Assembly: GCA_002104905.1 (NCBI GenBank) | Contig: MCFE01000206.1 | Coordinates: 62,001-126,000, forward strand | Direction: 5' to 3' | DNA from: Basidiobolus meristosporus CBS 931.73 | Lineage: Eukaryota > Basidiobolomycota > Basidiobolomycetes > Basidiobolales > Basidiobolaceae | Length of the DNA: 64,000 nucleotides | Shown here: positions 12,529-25,905 of the stretch, piece after piece | How positions within the stretch are numbered: the first letter of the stretch is position 1 | Layout: each line of letters opens with the position of its first letter | Program-made: the position numbers and the translations under genes | The notes under the pieces: model-generated | Databases searched by the model: none | What the model saw: the letters and a program-made list of their open reading frames with translations, nothing else | What the model was told of the DNA's origin: nothing

Positions 12529-13248
12529 CTCATTCAATGGTATGGTTGAGGGCTTGATTCTGTACTGGCTACTCCTCTATATTTGATGAAAGGTTTACGA
12601 ATTGGGATTAAGGTCGATTTTAGTGTGTTAGAGAAAGAAGAGTTAGGCTGGATTGTACTGGTGATGTTATAATATAGAAGGCTTGAGGTCTTCTACATAA
12701 ATTGTTAGTTTTAAGGTAATTTCAAGACCAATTGCATTGGGGCAAACAAACCTAGACTCCTTGCAGATATATATACCTTTCTCTTGACCTCAAGTGGTCT
12801 GGTGAGTATAGATGCATGGATCGTGTGTACGTCCACATGCAATGACAATCATCACCATTGTGCCGTAGTCCCATATCTGTGATCCATTGGTTTTCCTAGT
12901 AAAATAGATAATTGCTTGCGAGACAATCCCCACACAACCCCTCGAAGGACCTGGCCAAAGGTGCTGCGTGAAATTTCCATTGACCAAATCAAGATACGAC
13001 GGTGGCATTTGTTTGAGATGCTTCAAACGCATGCGATGTTCCTGGAAAAACCTTAATTCCACCCAACAACGATTCTTGAAACGAATTTGTTGATGAATAC
13101 TGGGTGAATAACGCGGCACAATGCTCGTTCCATTTATTGATTACAAACTATCACTGGAAAATACCGATGTTCTGATGGAGAGGATCCTTTCTATTTCCAT
13201 ACTCATATAACAAGATTCAAAAAGAATTGCCGCGGCTTACAAGTACAT
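12529..13248. other. Spacer, promoter side of the tetraspanin and 3' side of the ABC gene
   Basis: A TA-rich motif near 12668-12677 reads as a TATA-like element on the minus strand about 140 nt before the tetraspanin ATG. Otherwise only a non-descript open frame (about 12790-13119, minus) that I do not support. Confidence 0.4.
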
Positions 13249-16200
13249 TCAATGCAACTTCGGTTTCGTGGGATTCGCCTCACGAATTAAACGTAGGAAC
13301 ACCTCTTCGAGGGTTGTTTGAGAAATCCCCCATGCTTGGACTATACGGCCGTCAGTATTTTTAGCATCGTCCTCTAAAAACCTTACGAATTTAGGTACAT
13401 GCTGCATACAATCTGTCGGGAATTGATAAATTAACGAGCCGGCTGAATCATCTTCAAGGTTGGCTCCAGGAACCAAGCTTGCCACAACATCTCGGACCTC
13501 AGCATTATGCTCTGGATTGACCACCATAGAGATTCGATAACCAGCCCCAAACTTGTTCTTGAGTTGTATCGAGTTACCCAATGCCCTAGAGATAGTTTGT
13601 CAGTACAGTGTAACCATATAAGCCGCCGAGTAGACTAAGAGCCCACCTCAGTCGCCCAAGAGCCATAATGGCGATGCGGTCTCCTAGCACGTCGGCTTCT
13701 TCCATAGAGTGGGTAGTCTAACGTAATAATGAATGCGGTTAGCCTCGTCTTTTGGCATTGGTTTTTGAAGTCTACTTACAAGAATAATCACTCGATCCTT
13801 CTTGAACTGTTCAATAAATGACCAAACATGACGTCTGTTGACCGGATCCATCCCTACGAGTTAGGTTAGTATTGCCGCAATTGGTACTATTGGGCATAAA
13901 GCCATACCTGTTGTTGGCTCATCCATGAATACTATCTTCGGATCCCCAAGAGTGGAAATAACAACGCTTAATCTACGCTTCATTCTGAAATACAATGAAT
14001 TAGTAAAATTACACCTTGACGACATCGAATTACTTACCCTCCACTATAGGCTGAGGAGCGTTTGTTTGCTACTCTCAGCAGCCTAACTGCCTGCAATCTT
14101 GTTCTGATAAGTTCGGGAATTTCACTGCGAGGGATGCCTTTGAGGTTGGCATACAGCTCAACATGTTCCGCTGCCGTTAAGTCATCAAACAAAATGTCAT
14201 GCTGTAGAATGCAAGATGATCATTAGGATTGTGAGTTTTCTTGTGACTTGGTGAGATCTCCTTACTTGTGGGCAAACACCCAACATCCCACGAATGGCAT
14301 CGATATCTGAAGAACGAGTGTAGCCGAAGAACCAAGCATCCCCGCTGGAAGCTGGTGTCAAACCAGAAAGGATGTTCATCGTGGTACTGTATCACAATTA
14401 AATCGTTAGGCATACAACATGGACCCGAAGATGTCTGTATGGCTACCTTTTCCCTGCGCCATTTTGGCCCAACAAAGCCAACCTGTAATGCTTGAATGAG
14501 TAACAATACCTATATTGATAGATCAGCATATCCTTACAGTTTTCCTTCCTCGAGAGTAAGACAGAGATCCCTGACGGCGACTTTATCCAATTTGGATTTT
14601 CTGAACACTCCGTTCTTGTAAACCTTTCGAAGATGGGCAATCCTAACAGCGGCAGGGTACTCTAAGAAGAAACGTTACAGAATATCCCAAAATGCCCAAC
14701 TGAAGTGGCCAATATTACCTGGATTGAACGTCACAATTCGTTCCCGGGCGACATCGGTGTCCTCATCTTCAGGGATCTTGAAAAAACTATGAGAACGGAA
14801 GATTGCTCAAGTAGGAGAGCCAGATGTACGTACCAGCTTGAGTCGCGAAGATTGATGTTCCATTAAGTGTAACCAGTTTTGAAGATCACGATCTGCCGAA
14901 CGTTTAGGCAACCAATAAGAAGGCTTGAGAAAGAACCAAGGCGGATAACAGAACCCGAATTCATCGGGGATAATTTTGTCAAGGTACCTGGTAAAGGATG
15001 TTAACACTCGGAGCAGATAGGCTTGCACACACGCAAAACTGTACCATGTAAGAACAGTATATAACCCAATATTCATTAGCAGCAGATACCAAGATATCAC
15101 TGGCACTGGTACATCTTTGTAATTCCCATGAAGTCCGGACACCGGTTGATCATATGCTCGGATAAATAGATCCTTCCACTTGAAACCTATTGAATCGGAG
15201 AATTTAGGAAAAGAAGAGATGCAATTGGCGGCCGTAAATTACCTGGGCCAGGAACCATAGTATTTGTTAACACATCAAGCTTGCCAGCAGTAAGCAATGA
15301 TATATCAAGAAAGATTTTTCCAAAGTTGAAGAATGGGAAGAACATCAAAACTGTCGTAAAAATGTCAGACTGATAATCTGCGAAACAATCTCGATCCGAC
15401 ACAATGAGCTTACCTAGTCTTCCTGCAGGGCTGGTTTTCGGATCCCACCAAACATAGCCCACATATGGGCTTGAAAATACAAATGACTCGAAGAGCAACC
15501 CAATGACAAAGAAAAAGATACCTATCAAGAGTGGCATAGTCAAGGGTATATGCAACTATATACAGCTAGGTATTGGGAATGAATGCGTATCTTAAAAAAG
15601 GATATTTGCTACCCTGGTACGGCGAACCAATGTTGTGATGAAAAATGCGGCCACAACCATGGCAAGTCCAAACAGGATAAAAGTAATAAATAGCACCTAT
15701 ACGAAACTGCTTAAAACAGGCTGTAACTTGTCTCGCCTCGAAAACACTTACGCCAAAATTCGTGTATTTAAAAGCGCCGAAACCGAAGGCAATTCCAAAT
15801 CCACAGGTAATCAATGCGCAAACGATCACCAAAACGAAGTTGGAGATGAGCCAGCTGAGCCAGTAAGCTTCACTCTATGGGCGAATGTCGTTAATGTCTC
15901 CTTGAGCCAGGTGTGGAATGATATGATGGTTAGCTTACCTTCATGCCCATCATAATCATATTGTGCTTGAGTTTCTTTTCTTTCTCGGCAACGATGGCAT
16001 TCAATACTGAAATGAAAATAATCATTTCGGAGCAAAAGAAGAACACAGCTCCTAGTTGGGTAACAACTTCATCGCCAGAGCCTGGTGTAGGAACCTTGGG
16101 CCAATCTTTCAAGTTGACGTTCAGCAAGGGCGTAGTAGAAATACTAGGATCATTAACAGATGCGACTAGAAATGATAGAAATGCATTAGGATGCTTGAGT

Positions 16201-17102
16201 TCCTGCTACTATTGATATTGATTTCGTACTAATGGCTTCGTCGAGTCCGCGTACCAAGCTGAGAACTTGGTCACCAAAGACATCGGTTCCGTTCGACATG
16301 AGAGTAGAGTTAAACCAGATTTGGTAGCGATAATTAACAGGAGGGCCGGGTTCAGTTGAGAATTCAATGCCTAGAGTTGTTTTAGTTAGCATTGGGATAT
16401 AAGTTTTAAACCCCGAGGGCTACCAACCGAATAATGTCGTGTTCGGATGGCGTAAAGTATAGTTATAAATAAACTCGTAGTCAGGGACGGGGACAAAACC
16501 AAGTGTGGTTTGTGGCAGATAGTCGAGATCTACAGGTATTGCACAATTGTTAGATTGAGAAGCAAGTTAAGTACTACCCAGATTCGTACCCATCGGAACG
16601 TTTTCTAGTTTCCAATCATTCCCAGTTCTTTGCTTGTTTTTTGTGGAGAAGGTTTCTAGGAAAAGGCGATTTTGTTCGTTATCGGGAGTATATAATACGT
16701 TGATGCATGGGACATTTTGGGTCCGACCCTGCGTAAAGGTTAGCAGCGATTCGGTCGGAAGTGGAAAATAAAACTACCTGGCAACTTGCGACGCCTGTGA
16801 GGTCGAAAGGTTTGGGGTGGTAGTTGCTTTGACTTAATCGTGAGTTGTAAATTTTTTGTAGCGCATACAGTAGAAGTAAAACAAGAATTGGGAAAAAAAC
16901 AGTTTGGGCAAATGTAGACCTCCATTGTCGGATCTAAAATAAGCAAGGTAAGGCAGGTGTCACGAAAAACCGAAAACTCGATATTGATACCTACCTGTAG
17001 GATGAAGTTCCTTTTGAGCAAGATTCTCATTTGTGAGAAGAAGCCGGACCTGTAAGTCCTTTGCTTCCCACTAAATTCGTGGGCCTCCTTGGTTAGAGAC
17101 AT
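13249..17102 (-). CDS. Half-size ABCA-type ABC transporter, many exons
   Basis: An ATP-driven membrane transporter of the ABCA (lipid/sterol) type with one membrane domain followed by one nucleotide-binding domain. ATG 17100-17102 opens exon 1 (16995-17102). Exon 2 holds TM1 (WRSTFAQTVFFPILVLLLLY), and a large Cys-containing luminal loop follows. Further hydrophobic exons (about 16030-14800) form the rest of the TMD. The NBD has Walker A GQNGAGKSTTMNILSG split by an intron near 14400-14450, a Q-loop (GVCPQ), signature YSGGMKRRLS split by an intron near 14030, Walker B IVFMDEPTTGMDP and the H-loop THSMEEADVLGDR. The C-terminal exon (13249-13581) has the ABCA-type regulatory domain and ends LIREANPTKPKLH. 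A second TMD-NBD half is absent and there is no space for one, so it is half-size like plant ABCA2-12. At least 13 short introns; most borders are approximate. Confidence 0.85.
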
Positions 17103-18078
17103 TGCGCTCCAGTTTAAAAAGTTGTATCCGTTGATAAACTGGTGGTCACTGGCGTTTATTAAAGATGAAAATGACTTTAGATGATGTTACAAGCTCGAAA
17201 GAAGTATTTGCGGAATAAACGAGTTTTCAGTAGCTTTTAACCGATATGTCCAATGAAGATGAATCAATTATTACATTGTCGATCTATCCCCTCTAGTTAA
17301 GGAAATATCAGTTAATATATCGCTGTCACTGTCATTGCAACCGTAAAAGTCCACAGTGATCGATGATCGATGATCAGAACACCAAAGTCCAAGTCTAAGA
17401 TACTTGACGCCCAAATCTGGCTCCGGCGAGACTGCTGCAAATTCACCAGATGACGTGTACTTTGGAATATGGCCGATATGCCTAGAGAATACACTCAAGC
17501 CCAGGTCAATAGAATCAGCTAATCCATCGCATTGCATTCATACATTTTTCCATGGGTGCCTGCTAGCTTGATTGACGAAAATCGTGATTGGTGAGCTGGG
17601 TCGTTGAATCCATCGAAAACTCGGTGAAAGATTACGCAGCATGCAGAGATGACACAGATTATCAGAAATGTTGATCATGGATACCAGCTGAGCTAATATT
17701 TAGGTAAGATACGCATACATCAGTGATTAAGTCATCCCAATGAATCATGGCAATTCATGGTCTAAACGTGCATATAGCTCCTCATTACTGCATCAGCCCT
17801 AGCCTGCATTGGATCAGAGGGGAATGATTCCTTTGTTGAGGGATGATTCTCAGCGTCTCCCTGGCTTCGAGAAACTCCAAATAAGCATCCTTTTCGATGG
17901 CTACAGACGGTGCGCCAATGTTTATTTGTGGCAGTAATACAAGCTATGGTAGAGTTCAAAAATGATATATGGTGCACAAATATTGCAGATAAAAAATAAT
18001 ATTACCAAAGACCGAGTGACATTCCTTATTGCATTATTTAACGCTTCTTTACACGCTTCTGATTTTCTGAGAGAATAA
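17103..18078. other. Spacer, no gene recognised
   Basis: This is the upstream region of the ABC gene and the 3' flank of the Yippee-like gene. A short tandem GATCGATGATCGATGATC-like stretch lies near 17358-17375. No gene is supported. Confidence 0.45.
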
Positions 18079-18597
18079 TCAAAGGGAGTTGCTTTCTTTC
18101 TGGTCCCAGCAGTTCACTTTGGCAATCCTGGCTCGCTCTATAATGAACTTTCCTTCTTTATACTTTTGAGATTCTTCAAACGCATGAACCTATAGGACAG
18201 TATAAGAGTATGCCGTTGTTGAATGAGGAATAGACTTACGTATTTCCAACCAACGTTGGCTTCACAGACGGTACAAAATATATCCGCGACTGAATGAAGG
18301 CCTGTCATTAGGAGTCGATCCTCTAAATCACCCATGGTGATGTTGGTTCTACAAGTACGAATGTTAGTAGGGGCTAAATACTGGTATGTAGATAATACCT
18401 ACGCATTATTGAAGAGATAGGCTTTTCCGTGTCTTCCATGAAAAGACTGGAATAATGGTTTAATCATAGTTTGGAATTTAGATTTTAGCTTAAATTACCT
18501 TGGACAATATATCTTCATGAGTGGCTATATGAGTATGACAAGAAGAACACATGTAGACTGTCTCGCCATCAAGGAATACTTGGTAGATTTGTCCCAT
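18079..18597 (-). CDS. Yippee-like (YPEL/Moh1-type) zinc-binding protein, 120 residues, four exons
   Basis: A small conserved protein with the Yippee fold, which binds one zinc ion through two CxxC pairs. Both are visible: CSSC near residues 17-20 and CTVC in the second half. The family core is almost continuous: [35 protein letters not shown], and [18 protein letters not shown]. Exons 18499-18597, 18403-18446, 18240-18348 and 18079-18189 total 121 codons including the stop, and the introns are 52, 54 and 50 nt. Length equals the usual 119-121 residues. Yeast Moh1 has been linked to the GID/CTLH ubiquitin ligase, and animal YPELs to centrosome and nuclear functions. Which applies here is unknown. 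Confidence 0.95.
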
Positions 18598-20107
18598 GAT
18601 CTCCGATATTCTTTAAAGCTCAAACGAAGCGATATGTTTACGAACAAGAGGGGTAAACGGTGTTTTGGCTGGGTAAGGCTGAAGTGGAGGTCAATAATGG
18701 CTAGGGCAAAGCTATACCCATCCCGCAGTCTTTAAGTGCCGGTACTATTTAAAATAGTTCACCAAGAACAAGTCACAATACTAACACGTGACTGTGAACT
18801 CAAAATTATCATATTAGTATTAAGGAAACTGTATACTAGAGCTTGATATTGAACCAATTAAGAGTAGCTTGATGATTAATAGGGTGCTCTTATTCAAAAC
18901 GGAATTTATTGTTGTGAACTGACTCACACAACTGCTGTTTTAGGTGGAGCTACGACTATCATACCAATTTTTTCGGAGATACGCAGGAAACCGGTGATTT
19001 TAGTATCCAGCACCTCATAAAATAGAATGCAAGTGCAACTATGTACCTCGGGGTAACAAATTCCTACAACGTAGTAAACTGCAATGTATCGTTGTGATAT
19101 TCAGAGAAGGGACGCATGATATAGGTTATCTTGTGGTGTTTTGACTCTACAATTCCCCATTCCTATTGCAATTATGCCCTGTTCGTATAGTACGTATTGG
19201 TAGAGACCAGGATTTAGATTAAAACGAGGTTGTTGAAAACGCATGCCTTTCCACCTGATCCATTCTACGCCAAGTAATCTAGAAGCCTGTTCGTCCCTCA
19301 AAACCCTACGCTGTGCGCATTCAACTCTGGCAACTATTTACACAATTCACAATGATGACCAGCATCGAAACCTATCGACTAGGGGTTCTACCATTTTCAA
19401 GCGTACCAAAATATGAAACGAATACATATAGCTCTAAACTTGAACTTGCATTATATTGCCGAAATCTCTTCCATCCAATCGGCCACTGTTCTACACTTGG
19501 CATCTTCAAACAGATCAAACCCAAGTCTACTCATGATTTCCCCCTTTAAATCGAAATTTGATACCAATCATTCTACAAATCCAAGCTCCATACCGGGTCC
19601 CTGGCTTTGGGTAACAGGCGGTAATGTTGAGTGGACTGTATGTGCCTCGTGAATGAGGCCATACCCCCGGTGCTTGCTATCTCGTACTTCACGCTCGTAT
19701 GAAAATCGTTGAACTAGCCTCCCCCCGACGTAGTCCTCTCAAAGCCAGTAGGGACCGGGATAGCAGCAAGGCAAAGACAAAAGCGATAAATTTCCAAAGG
19801 ATCTCTACAAAATACTTGTTCAACGACTACAATGAAGCAATGAATCCAAACTGATGCAACGCATTGTTCACAGGGATTCCAAAACCTGTGGTTGGATTCG
19901 CTAGTTAATTCATTGCGTTTGAAAGGCTACTACAATCACCATGATCCTCGGATCCAATGAAGCTAAAGCAGCTGTACAAGACTTCGGTTTTTTGATATCG
20001 AACTCAAGTCATACAAAGTTTCTTCACAGATGCTGCAATGATACTGATCATTATTCCCTAATCAAATCTGCACACATGATACAACAAGGTGTTCAAGAAA
20101 CTTCCCC
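18598..20107. other. 1.5-kb spacer between divergent genes
   Basis: Shared upstream region of the Yippee-like gene (-) and the cyclin gene (+). Short open frames on both strands have no recognisable content. Confidence 0.45.
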
Positions 20108-20115
20108 TATATAAA
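20108..20115 (+). promoter_or_regulatory. TATA box of the cyclin gene
   Basis: TATATAAA lies 126 nt upstream of ATG 20234. Confidence 0.45.
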
Positions 20116-20233
20116 TGTCTATCCGACTGCTGGCTCCTCAGCGGCTGATTCTTGTAACGTAAGCTCATCCAGAGCCCCAAGTTAAAGACTACCCCTCCTC
20201 CCAGCGGATTGAACTGTTTGAAATCTTGACGAG

Positions 20234-20899
20234 ATGGTGAACCCACAAATTACAATGCCGCACACTGAACCTTCTCTTGCCTCATTTAACCAGGGCAACA
20301 TAGCGGTCATCTCTGAGTTTGTGGTTGATTTGGTAGTCAAAATGTGGCACAAAAACTCCACCGATTCATCAGTAGGTCCAGCATTTCATGCTTTCTGCCA
20401 AAAAGTGATCGTGCGGAGTGAGGCTGATCCTCCAACAATATTGCTCGCATTGAAATACATCCAACGACTCAAAAAGTACTGTCCAGGAGTCACAGGGGAG
20501 AAAGGGTCAGAGTACCGACTCTTTGTAGCCGCACTCATTCTTGCTCACAAGGTGTTAGACGACCACACATATACGAATCTAACGTGGTCTCAGATCTCAC
20601 GAATCCCTATAGAACGGATCAACCATCTGGAGCGTGAGTTTTTGAAATCCATTCAATTTGATCTGTATGTCTCAGAAGAAGAGTACGCCCAATGGCTGCT
20701 GTATCTTGAGCAATACTTACGTTATAAGGAAGATCCGCTCTCTCATCGTTCTAGAAGATTACCATCCCCTAGCTCAGTATCAGCTTCATTCGAATTTCCG
20801 ATTGGCAACCAGACCTTGGCCAAATACGTGTGCTCCAAGGAGCCATTATCCTCCTGCTCCCCCCAGCATTGCGTTTCTCCGTCATTGCCAAATGTTTGA
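20234..20899 (+). CDS. Pho80/Pcl-type cyclin (Pho85-like CDK partner), 221 residues, single exon
   Basis: A cyclin-box protein of the PHO80/PCL family, which binds and directs Pho85-type CDKs in nutrient sensing or cell-cycle entry. The cyclin fold covers about residues 25-155. The helix block PPTILLALKYIQRLKK is followed by the RLFVAALILAHKVLDD helix with the conserved Lys and Asp, then YTNLTWSQIS, then NHLEREFLKSIQFDLYVSEEE. This matches the Pcl1/2-like layout. The C-terminal 50 residues are Ser/Pro-rich and probably disordered. No intron is needed. A TATA box sits 126 nt before the ATG. The family is confident; which Pcl branch it belongs to is not. Confidence 0.9.
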   Translation: MVNPQITMPHTEPSLASFNQGNIAVISEFVVDLVVKMWHKNSTDSSVGPAFHAFCQKVIVRSEADPPTILLALKYIQRLKKYCPGVTGEKGSEYRLFVAALILAHKVLDDHTYTNLTWSQISRIPIERINHLEREFLKSIQFDLYVSEEEYAQWLLYLEQYLRYKEDPLSHRSRRLPSPSSVSASFEFPIGNQTLAKYVCSKEPLSSCSPQHCVSPSLPNV

Positions 20900-21804
20900 C
20901 GAAGTAGGATATATTGAATACCCTGATACTTGGGATGGTGAGCCTCTGGGGGCTTTTCGTTATCTGGAAGTGGATTGATTACTTGTTGATGGTTAAGTTG
21001 TCACAGGCTGTGCTGCTCAGCATCCCCGCATCCCTTTTTGGCGTCGCTCGCTTCTGGGCGAGTATTTCGTCATCCAGCATCTAGGACGCCTTATCTTCAG
21101 CGTTAGATATTACATCACCTATTTAATTAAACGGTATTTCCATTTCCACCTCCATGACCATGCTTTTGGAGAATCCAGGTTGCTACCCGAGCGCAACCAG
21201 CACTGATCTCCTGCTTTGTGATTAATGTGTTCAACGGTAGGTAATATTGGCTGCCGAAATCAAGAGCCTTTTCTGGACCAGATCTACGAGTATTCTGTGT
21301 TCAGCAATGAAATTACCAATCAGCCACATGAGATTGGAAGATGGAGGTCTTTTGAGGGAGGCAATACTGTTCTTGGAGCACCAATGTAAGCGTCCAGTAT
21401 GTTCATCTTGAACATGCCCCATATGTAGTTCCTCGATTTCCAATTCATGGAGGATAGTTGAATCAATCTTTTCGATCTACCTTGCTTGGCCAAAAAATGG
21501 CCAGCTAGAATGATTAAAACATAGCCCTCTAACTTGCCAAAAATAGGCAGATTTTTGTTGAGGTGAATCTAATGTGGATATTAAGAAGGATGCTACTTCA
21601 AAAATTTTATGTTTAGAATATGAAGATTGATTGAATTTTTCTTACGAAGAGAGAACATTCCCCAAGATTTTTTTCTGGATTTCAAAGCGGTCATTTTCCA
21701 GCCAGGACCGGCTTCCCTTGTTTTCTAATTATTGACTTGCTTTCAGTTGCGTTGAAACCGGGGTGTTCGGTGTAGACTGTTGAATATTTTCTGCCTAGTA
21801 CAAA
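20900..21804. other. Spacer, no gene recognised
   Basis: 3' flank of the cyclin and upstream region of the next gene. One short minus-strand open frame (about 21231-21443) has no recognisable content. Confidence 0.45.
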
Positions 21805-22530
21805 ATGGTCAACCTAAACGATCCCTTTGATTTCTCTCAACAATATTCGGTGTCTGACCAAACTAATAACATTCTGTCAACAATTGCTCTGCCACCCACA
21901 AAATCCACTCCAAAACAGCTCCAACCTACCCCAACCACAACGATCCATCAGAACCCTGTGCTAACAACAAGCTTTGATGAAATCCAAAACGAACTTAAAC
22001 GAGCACTTGATCATATAGAGCAGGGGGCCATCCTGAAGGCCTTTGAGATCTTATCCGCAGTCACCGATGCCGTAGTAACTAATTGCGATGCTTTAGGTTA
22101 GTTTTTTTGGAGCAACCTCGATCTTTAGGGGCGTTTTTCTTATCTTTCTCCAAATGATCGGCTATAATTAGGATTGACCATTGATGAGCCTCCATACAAC
22201 GCCTACGATCGAGAAGGATTCTGGCAAGGAATCAATCACTGCTGGCTTTATGCTTTATCACGCACCGCAATGGCCAAATCAGAAGAGGATCAGCTTCGGG
22301 TACAGCATTTCTACCACCTACGAGATTCCATAGTATCCTGGTGTGACCATCTGGAACGGTACGGACTGGTAGATTATGAAATGGGATTTTGGGAACAGGA
22401 TATCCTGGAGGCCATTGAAGCCAGCATGTCCACTTCCAATCTTCGACTCACCTCAGTTGTTCCTCAAGAAACTAGCGAAGTTTCGGAAACCAGTGGTATT
22501 ACAACCGACTCTACATATGTCAATGTGTAA
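21805..22530 (+). CDS. Uncharacterised fungal protein, 216 residues, two exons
   Basis: I do not recognise a named family. Exons 21805-22096 and 22172-22530 join across a 75-nt GT-AG intron to 217 codons including the stop. The N-terminal 50 residues are Thr/Pro/Gln-rich and probably disordered. Residues about 55-170 look like one helical domain: SFDEIQNELKRALDHIEQGAILKAFEIL, then an aromatic-rich block REGFWQGINHCWLYAL, then HFYHLRDSIVSWCDHLERYGLVDYEMGFWE. The C-terminal tail is Ser/Thr/Glu-rich. The Trp-rich helices suggest a protein-interaction fold. The splice junction and the coding composition on both sides support a real gene. Confidence 0.75.
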
Positions 22531-25500
22531 TTTCCAGACCAACCCTTTGAGCTCCCCTTGCCCCGCCACTCACCTTAGTATAGATTACTCTACTTGTGCA
22601 ACAAACTTCTTGAGAACCTCCAAGTATAACCTACATTTCATTCTGACTTCCCATCCTTCAACCGTGGAATGGCTAGCAAGGGTTCATGCTTCTAATGTAA
22701 ATTTTTAGTGAATCTTTTTTTTTTGGGAAATTCTTTGATCTCTTCGATCGGGAAATGACATTAAGATAAAATCCAATTATTTCAAGTGTCTGGAGTCGGG
22801 GATGACATGGGAGTCCGCTAGGCAGCTAATTAATCCGGATTCGCCTGATGCGTAGCTGATTAATAGGTACAGTCTTCGTATTAGTTAATGTAATCGTTGA
22901 CTCGTACTGGGGCTGTGGGTGCTTCCTTATTTACCAATGTTTGTATGATTGTTCCAGCCCCACGCGTGCACGAAGGCCCCGTTAGATTCATCGTAGTCCA
23001 ACCAGCTGACGGACCTATTGGGTTCGCTAGTATACTGCCATGAGGAACTGAAACATTCTAGATACCCGAAAGGCTAAACTTCGTTGGAAGATGCAATCAG
23101 GTATATTCCATCTTGATGGCGTGTGGTTTCGGCCCTAAAGTTGTTCTGAACCAGTTGTCCAGGCAGGCAAGCGGCCGATACACCTTTGAAGTCCTTTACA
23201 CAAGACCCCACTACGAATAAGCTGATAGGGCTACATCATCTCCACCTGAAGTGGCACAGTTGATATTGAACCGGTTCTCCGGTAGAGGATTTTGGAATCA
23301 CTTCACTACAATTCAAGAATACATAGGTGCCGTATTCTCATACTGATTGGGATCTCTAGTAGATTAAGGTATATTGTATTGGTATCTTGGACAAATTGGA
23401 AACATCATCAGTCTGGACTGTCTTCACAGCGTTTCTGGTCGGGAGTGTTGGTGCAACAGAGCAGGTTGAACCTTGGTTAGATAACCCATTGAGCGTTTGT
23501 GATGGTCAAGGTCGCCGTTTGACAACCCTCCGAATCCGGCAAGAGTTACCATATCCGTCAAGATGCCAAAAGCGCTGACTCTCAGGTTTAATTTAGAAAT
23601 GTTTAGCGCAGAGTGTGCTTACGGATTACCCCTCCCCCACTCTATGGTTAGTCCTGCATGGTAGGGTGGCGGATTGCAATGATGTCAAAACTTATCGGCC
23701 TTCTCGTGACACGCCGACCGCCTGAATTCTACGAATTCCAGAGGGGTCACCAACCTGCAGGCTCAAGATCTCCAACCTCTGCCTAAACTCTATCGTACGG
23801 AGAATTTTGTTAGGAAAAATCAGTAGATTTGGCGTATGCTATCGTGCCACACATGGGCCTGTGTTCTTGTTATAGCATCGAGGCAAACTCTAGTGAGCTA
23901 ATTTCAGCGACCATCTTAGAATGCAAAAATAGATCGGCCCGATCGGCCCCAAAGTATTGAGCAATGCCAATCCCTGTACAATTCATCCCGTCTCCTTCCC
24001 CTTCCCCTGTTCAGCTGATGCATGCTCAACAGGAAGTCTTGTGAAATCCACTCTACTACATCCAGTTTCCTATTGCCTTTAAGGCAGCACGTCGCAAAAT
24101 GTGGTCACTCGTAGAAATCCAATGAAACCAAAGAGCAGCTGCCGCTATGCTTGCCCTATGGAAATGGCCAGAAGCAGCCTTGCATCTGGTAGATGCGAGT
24201 TTATGTAGTCAAATCCAGCTTCGGTCTCTTCAACAAGTTCACAAGGCTGCAAATTGACCCTTCTTTTTAGCGAGGTATGGAGTGTGTCGAATCACGACCC
24301 TACAAGATTTCTGAATTTGACCAGTGAGGAACTAGATTCTGATTTTTTTATTAATTCTCACTTGGCAGCCTTCACCCTTCCAAAGAATCCTCTGCAGCCG
24401 TCCGCAGAGAAGCCAATGAGCCAGGCGGGCCCCATTTGCAATTCCCTGAAAGCTACAGGTGTTTTCTAGCTGTAGAACCAGATGATAAATTATCGACTCT
24501 GGAATAATATCAGCATCTGTGCCATAGGCCAATGGTGTTCGCAGAGCAGCGGATGGTAAGTAAATCAATTGATTGCATATGACTAGCAATGGCTCTTGAG
24601 GGAATGAAGAGAGTATGTAATCAATTTAGTGGTAACATGTCGACCGGTTTTCATTTGAAATCAACGTGGCTTTAATGTTACTCACAAAACCCGCGGTGCT
24701 CACACACAGCTAGGATTCATATTTGGGTAACATAAAATGTCCTTCGTTCCACATCCTTGATCAACATCTTAAGTATTCCATATTTTAATTCATTTGGGCA
24801 ATTCTCAGCAACATTACACGAAATTTGTGTTGAACAGTCATATCAACACGCCTAGTGTCTCAACAATTCATTATTCTCCGATCAGCTCGTCTATTGATAG
24901 GCAAGTATACATGTGTACAAAAGAGGTATCCATGATAATCTAAACCGTCGTGGGATATTATCGGGTATTATGATCAACTAGTTTAGGCCATTGGGCCGCA
25001 CTGTGCATGGCCGTTTTGGACTAGTTCTGGTTGGCCATTTTCCATGTCGGCTCACTCCTGGGGTTCCCTTCCATCTCATCATATCTCCGTATTATAAATC
25101 ACCGGAGGTCCTGTGAAGTGTGCGAAGAGCTCCGAGCCAAAACTGGCTGCATGGTTGGAGTTTATTCATGAGATAATCTCACTCTCTTCAAGTTGTGACA
25201 TTGAATCATCGCTGGTAAGTATGAAACAATCGATTTGCCAGTAAACACAGACACAGCTACACAATACAGGTATTTAATCCCATGGATTAGGGATCGATAT
25301 GTATATGAAAGATCCGTGGAATATCACCAGATCTAGTGTGAGCAAAGTCCTAGGCCCATCTTACGTATGGATATCGCAAATCGTTATTCTCATCCTGTGA
25401 AAATCCTTCGGGTTTCCTTGGATGGATCCCCGTGCTACTAGCCGGTCTTTGATGCTGCAATCCATTAGTATTCAAGGGTTGAAGCGATGCTACTGTGCGC

Positions 25501-25905
25501 ACTCTTTATCACTATCTCTTGTTTATTGTTGGTTGATTTGGCTCGAGCCAAGCAGATTCTGTCTGGGACGTCCCTGCTTCACAAGCTGAAGCCATGATGC
25601 GAGATTTCAACTGATAATAATTTACATACGAGAAAACAATTCGGAATGGGTTGCTTGTGGAAACGTCGCTTCGTATTCTGCATTATTAGAGTTCTAGGAA
25701 AGTGTAGAATGAGGGGTCGGAGAAGCTGGTTATTTCTATAGTTGTCTATGAATTGATGATATGTCGTATCCTTAATGAAAAGCCGTTGTCAAGAAAAAGG
25801 AGTGTAGATATTGGAGTTCGTTGATACAATGAATAGAATGTAATACAGGGAAATTACAAGATCACTTTGGATGAAGGTGACGGAGTTGCCAGATGAGAAG
25901 CATAC
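22531..25905. other. 3.4-kb spacer, no gene recognised
   Basis: Long region with stop codons in every frame and only short open frames (about 23292-23480, 24254-24469, 24332-24589). I see no domain, RNA gene or repeat I can support. Confidence 0.45.

Noticed and set aside
12529-12537. Upstream TTG start for the tetraspanin
   Set aside because: TTG is not a usual eukaryotic start. ATG 12526-12528 gives a normal N-terminus.
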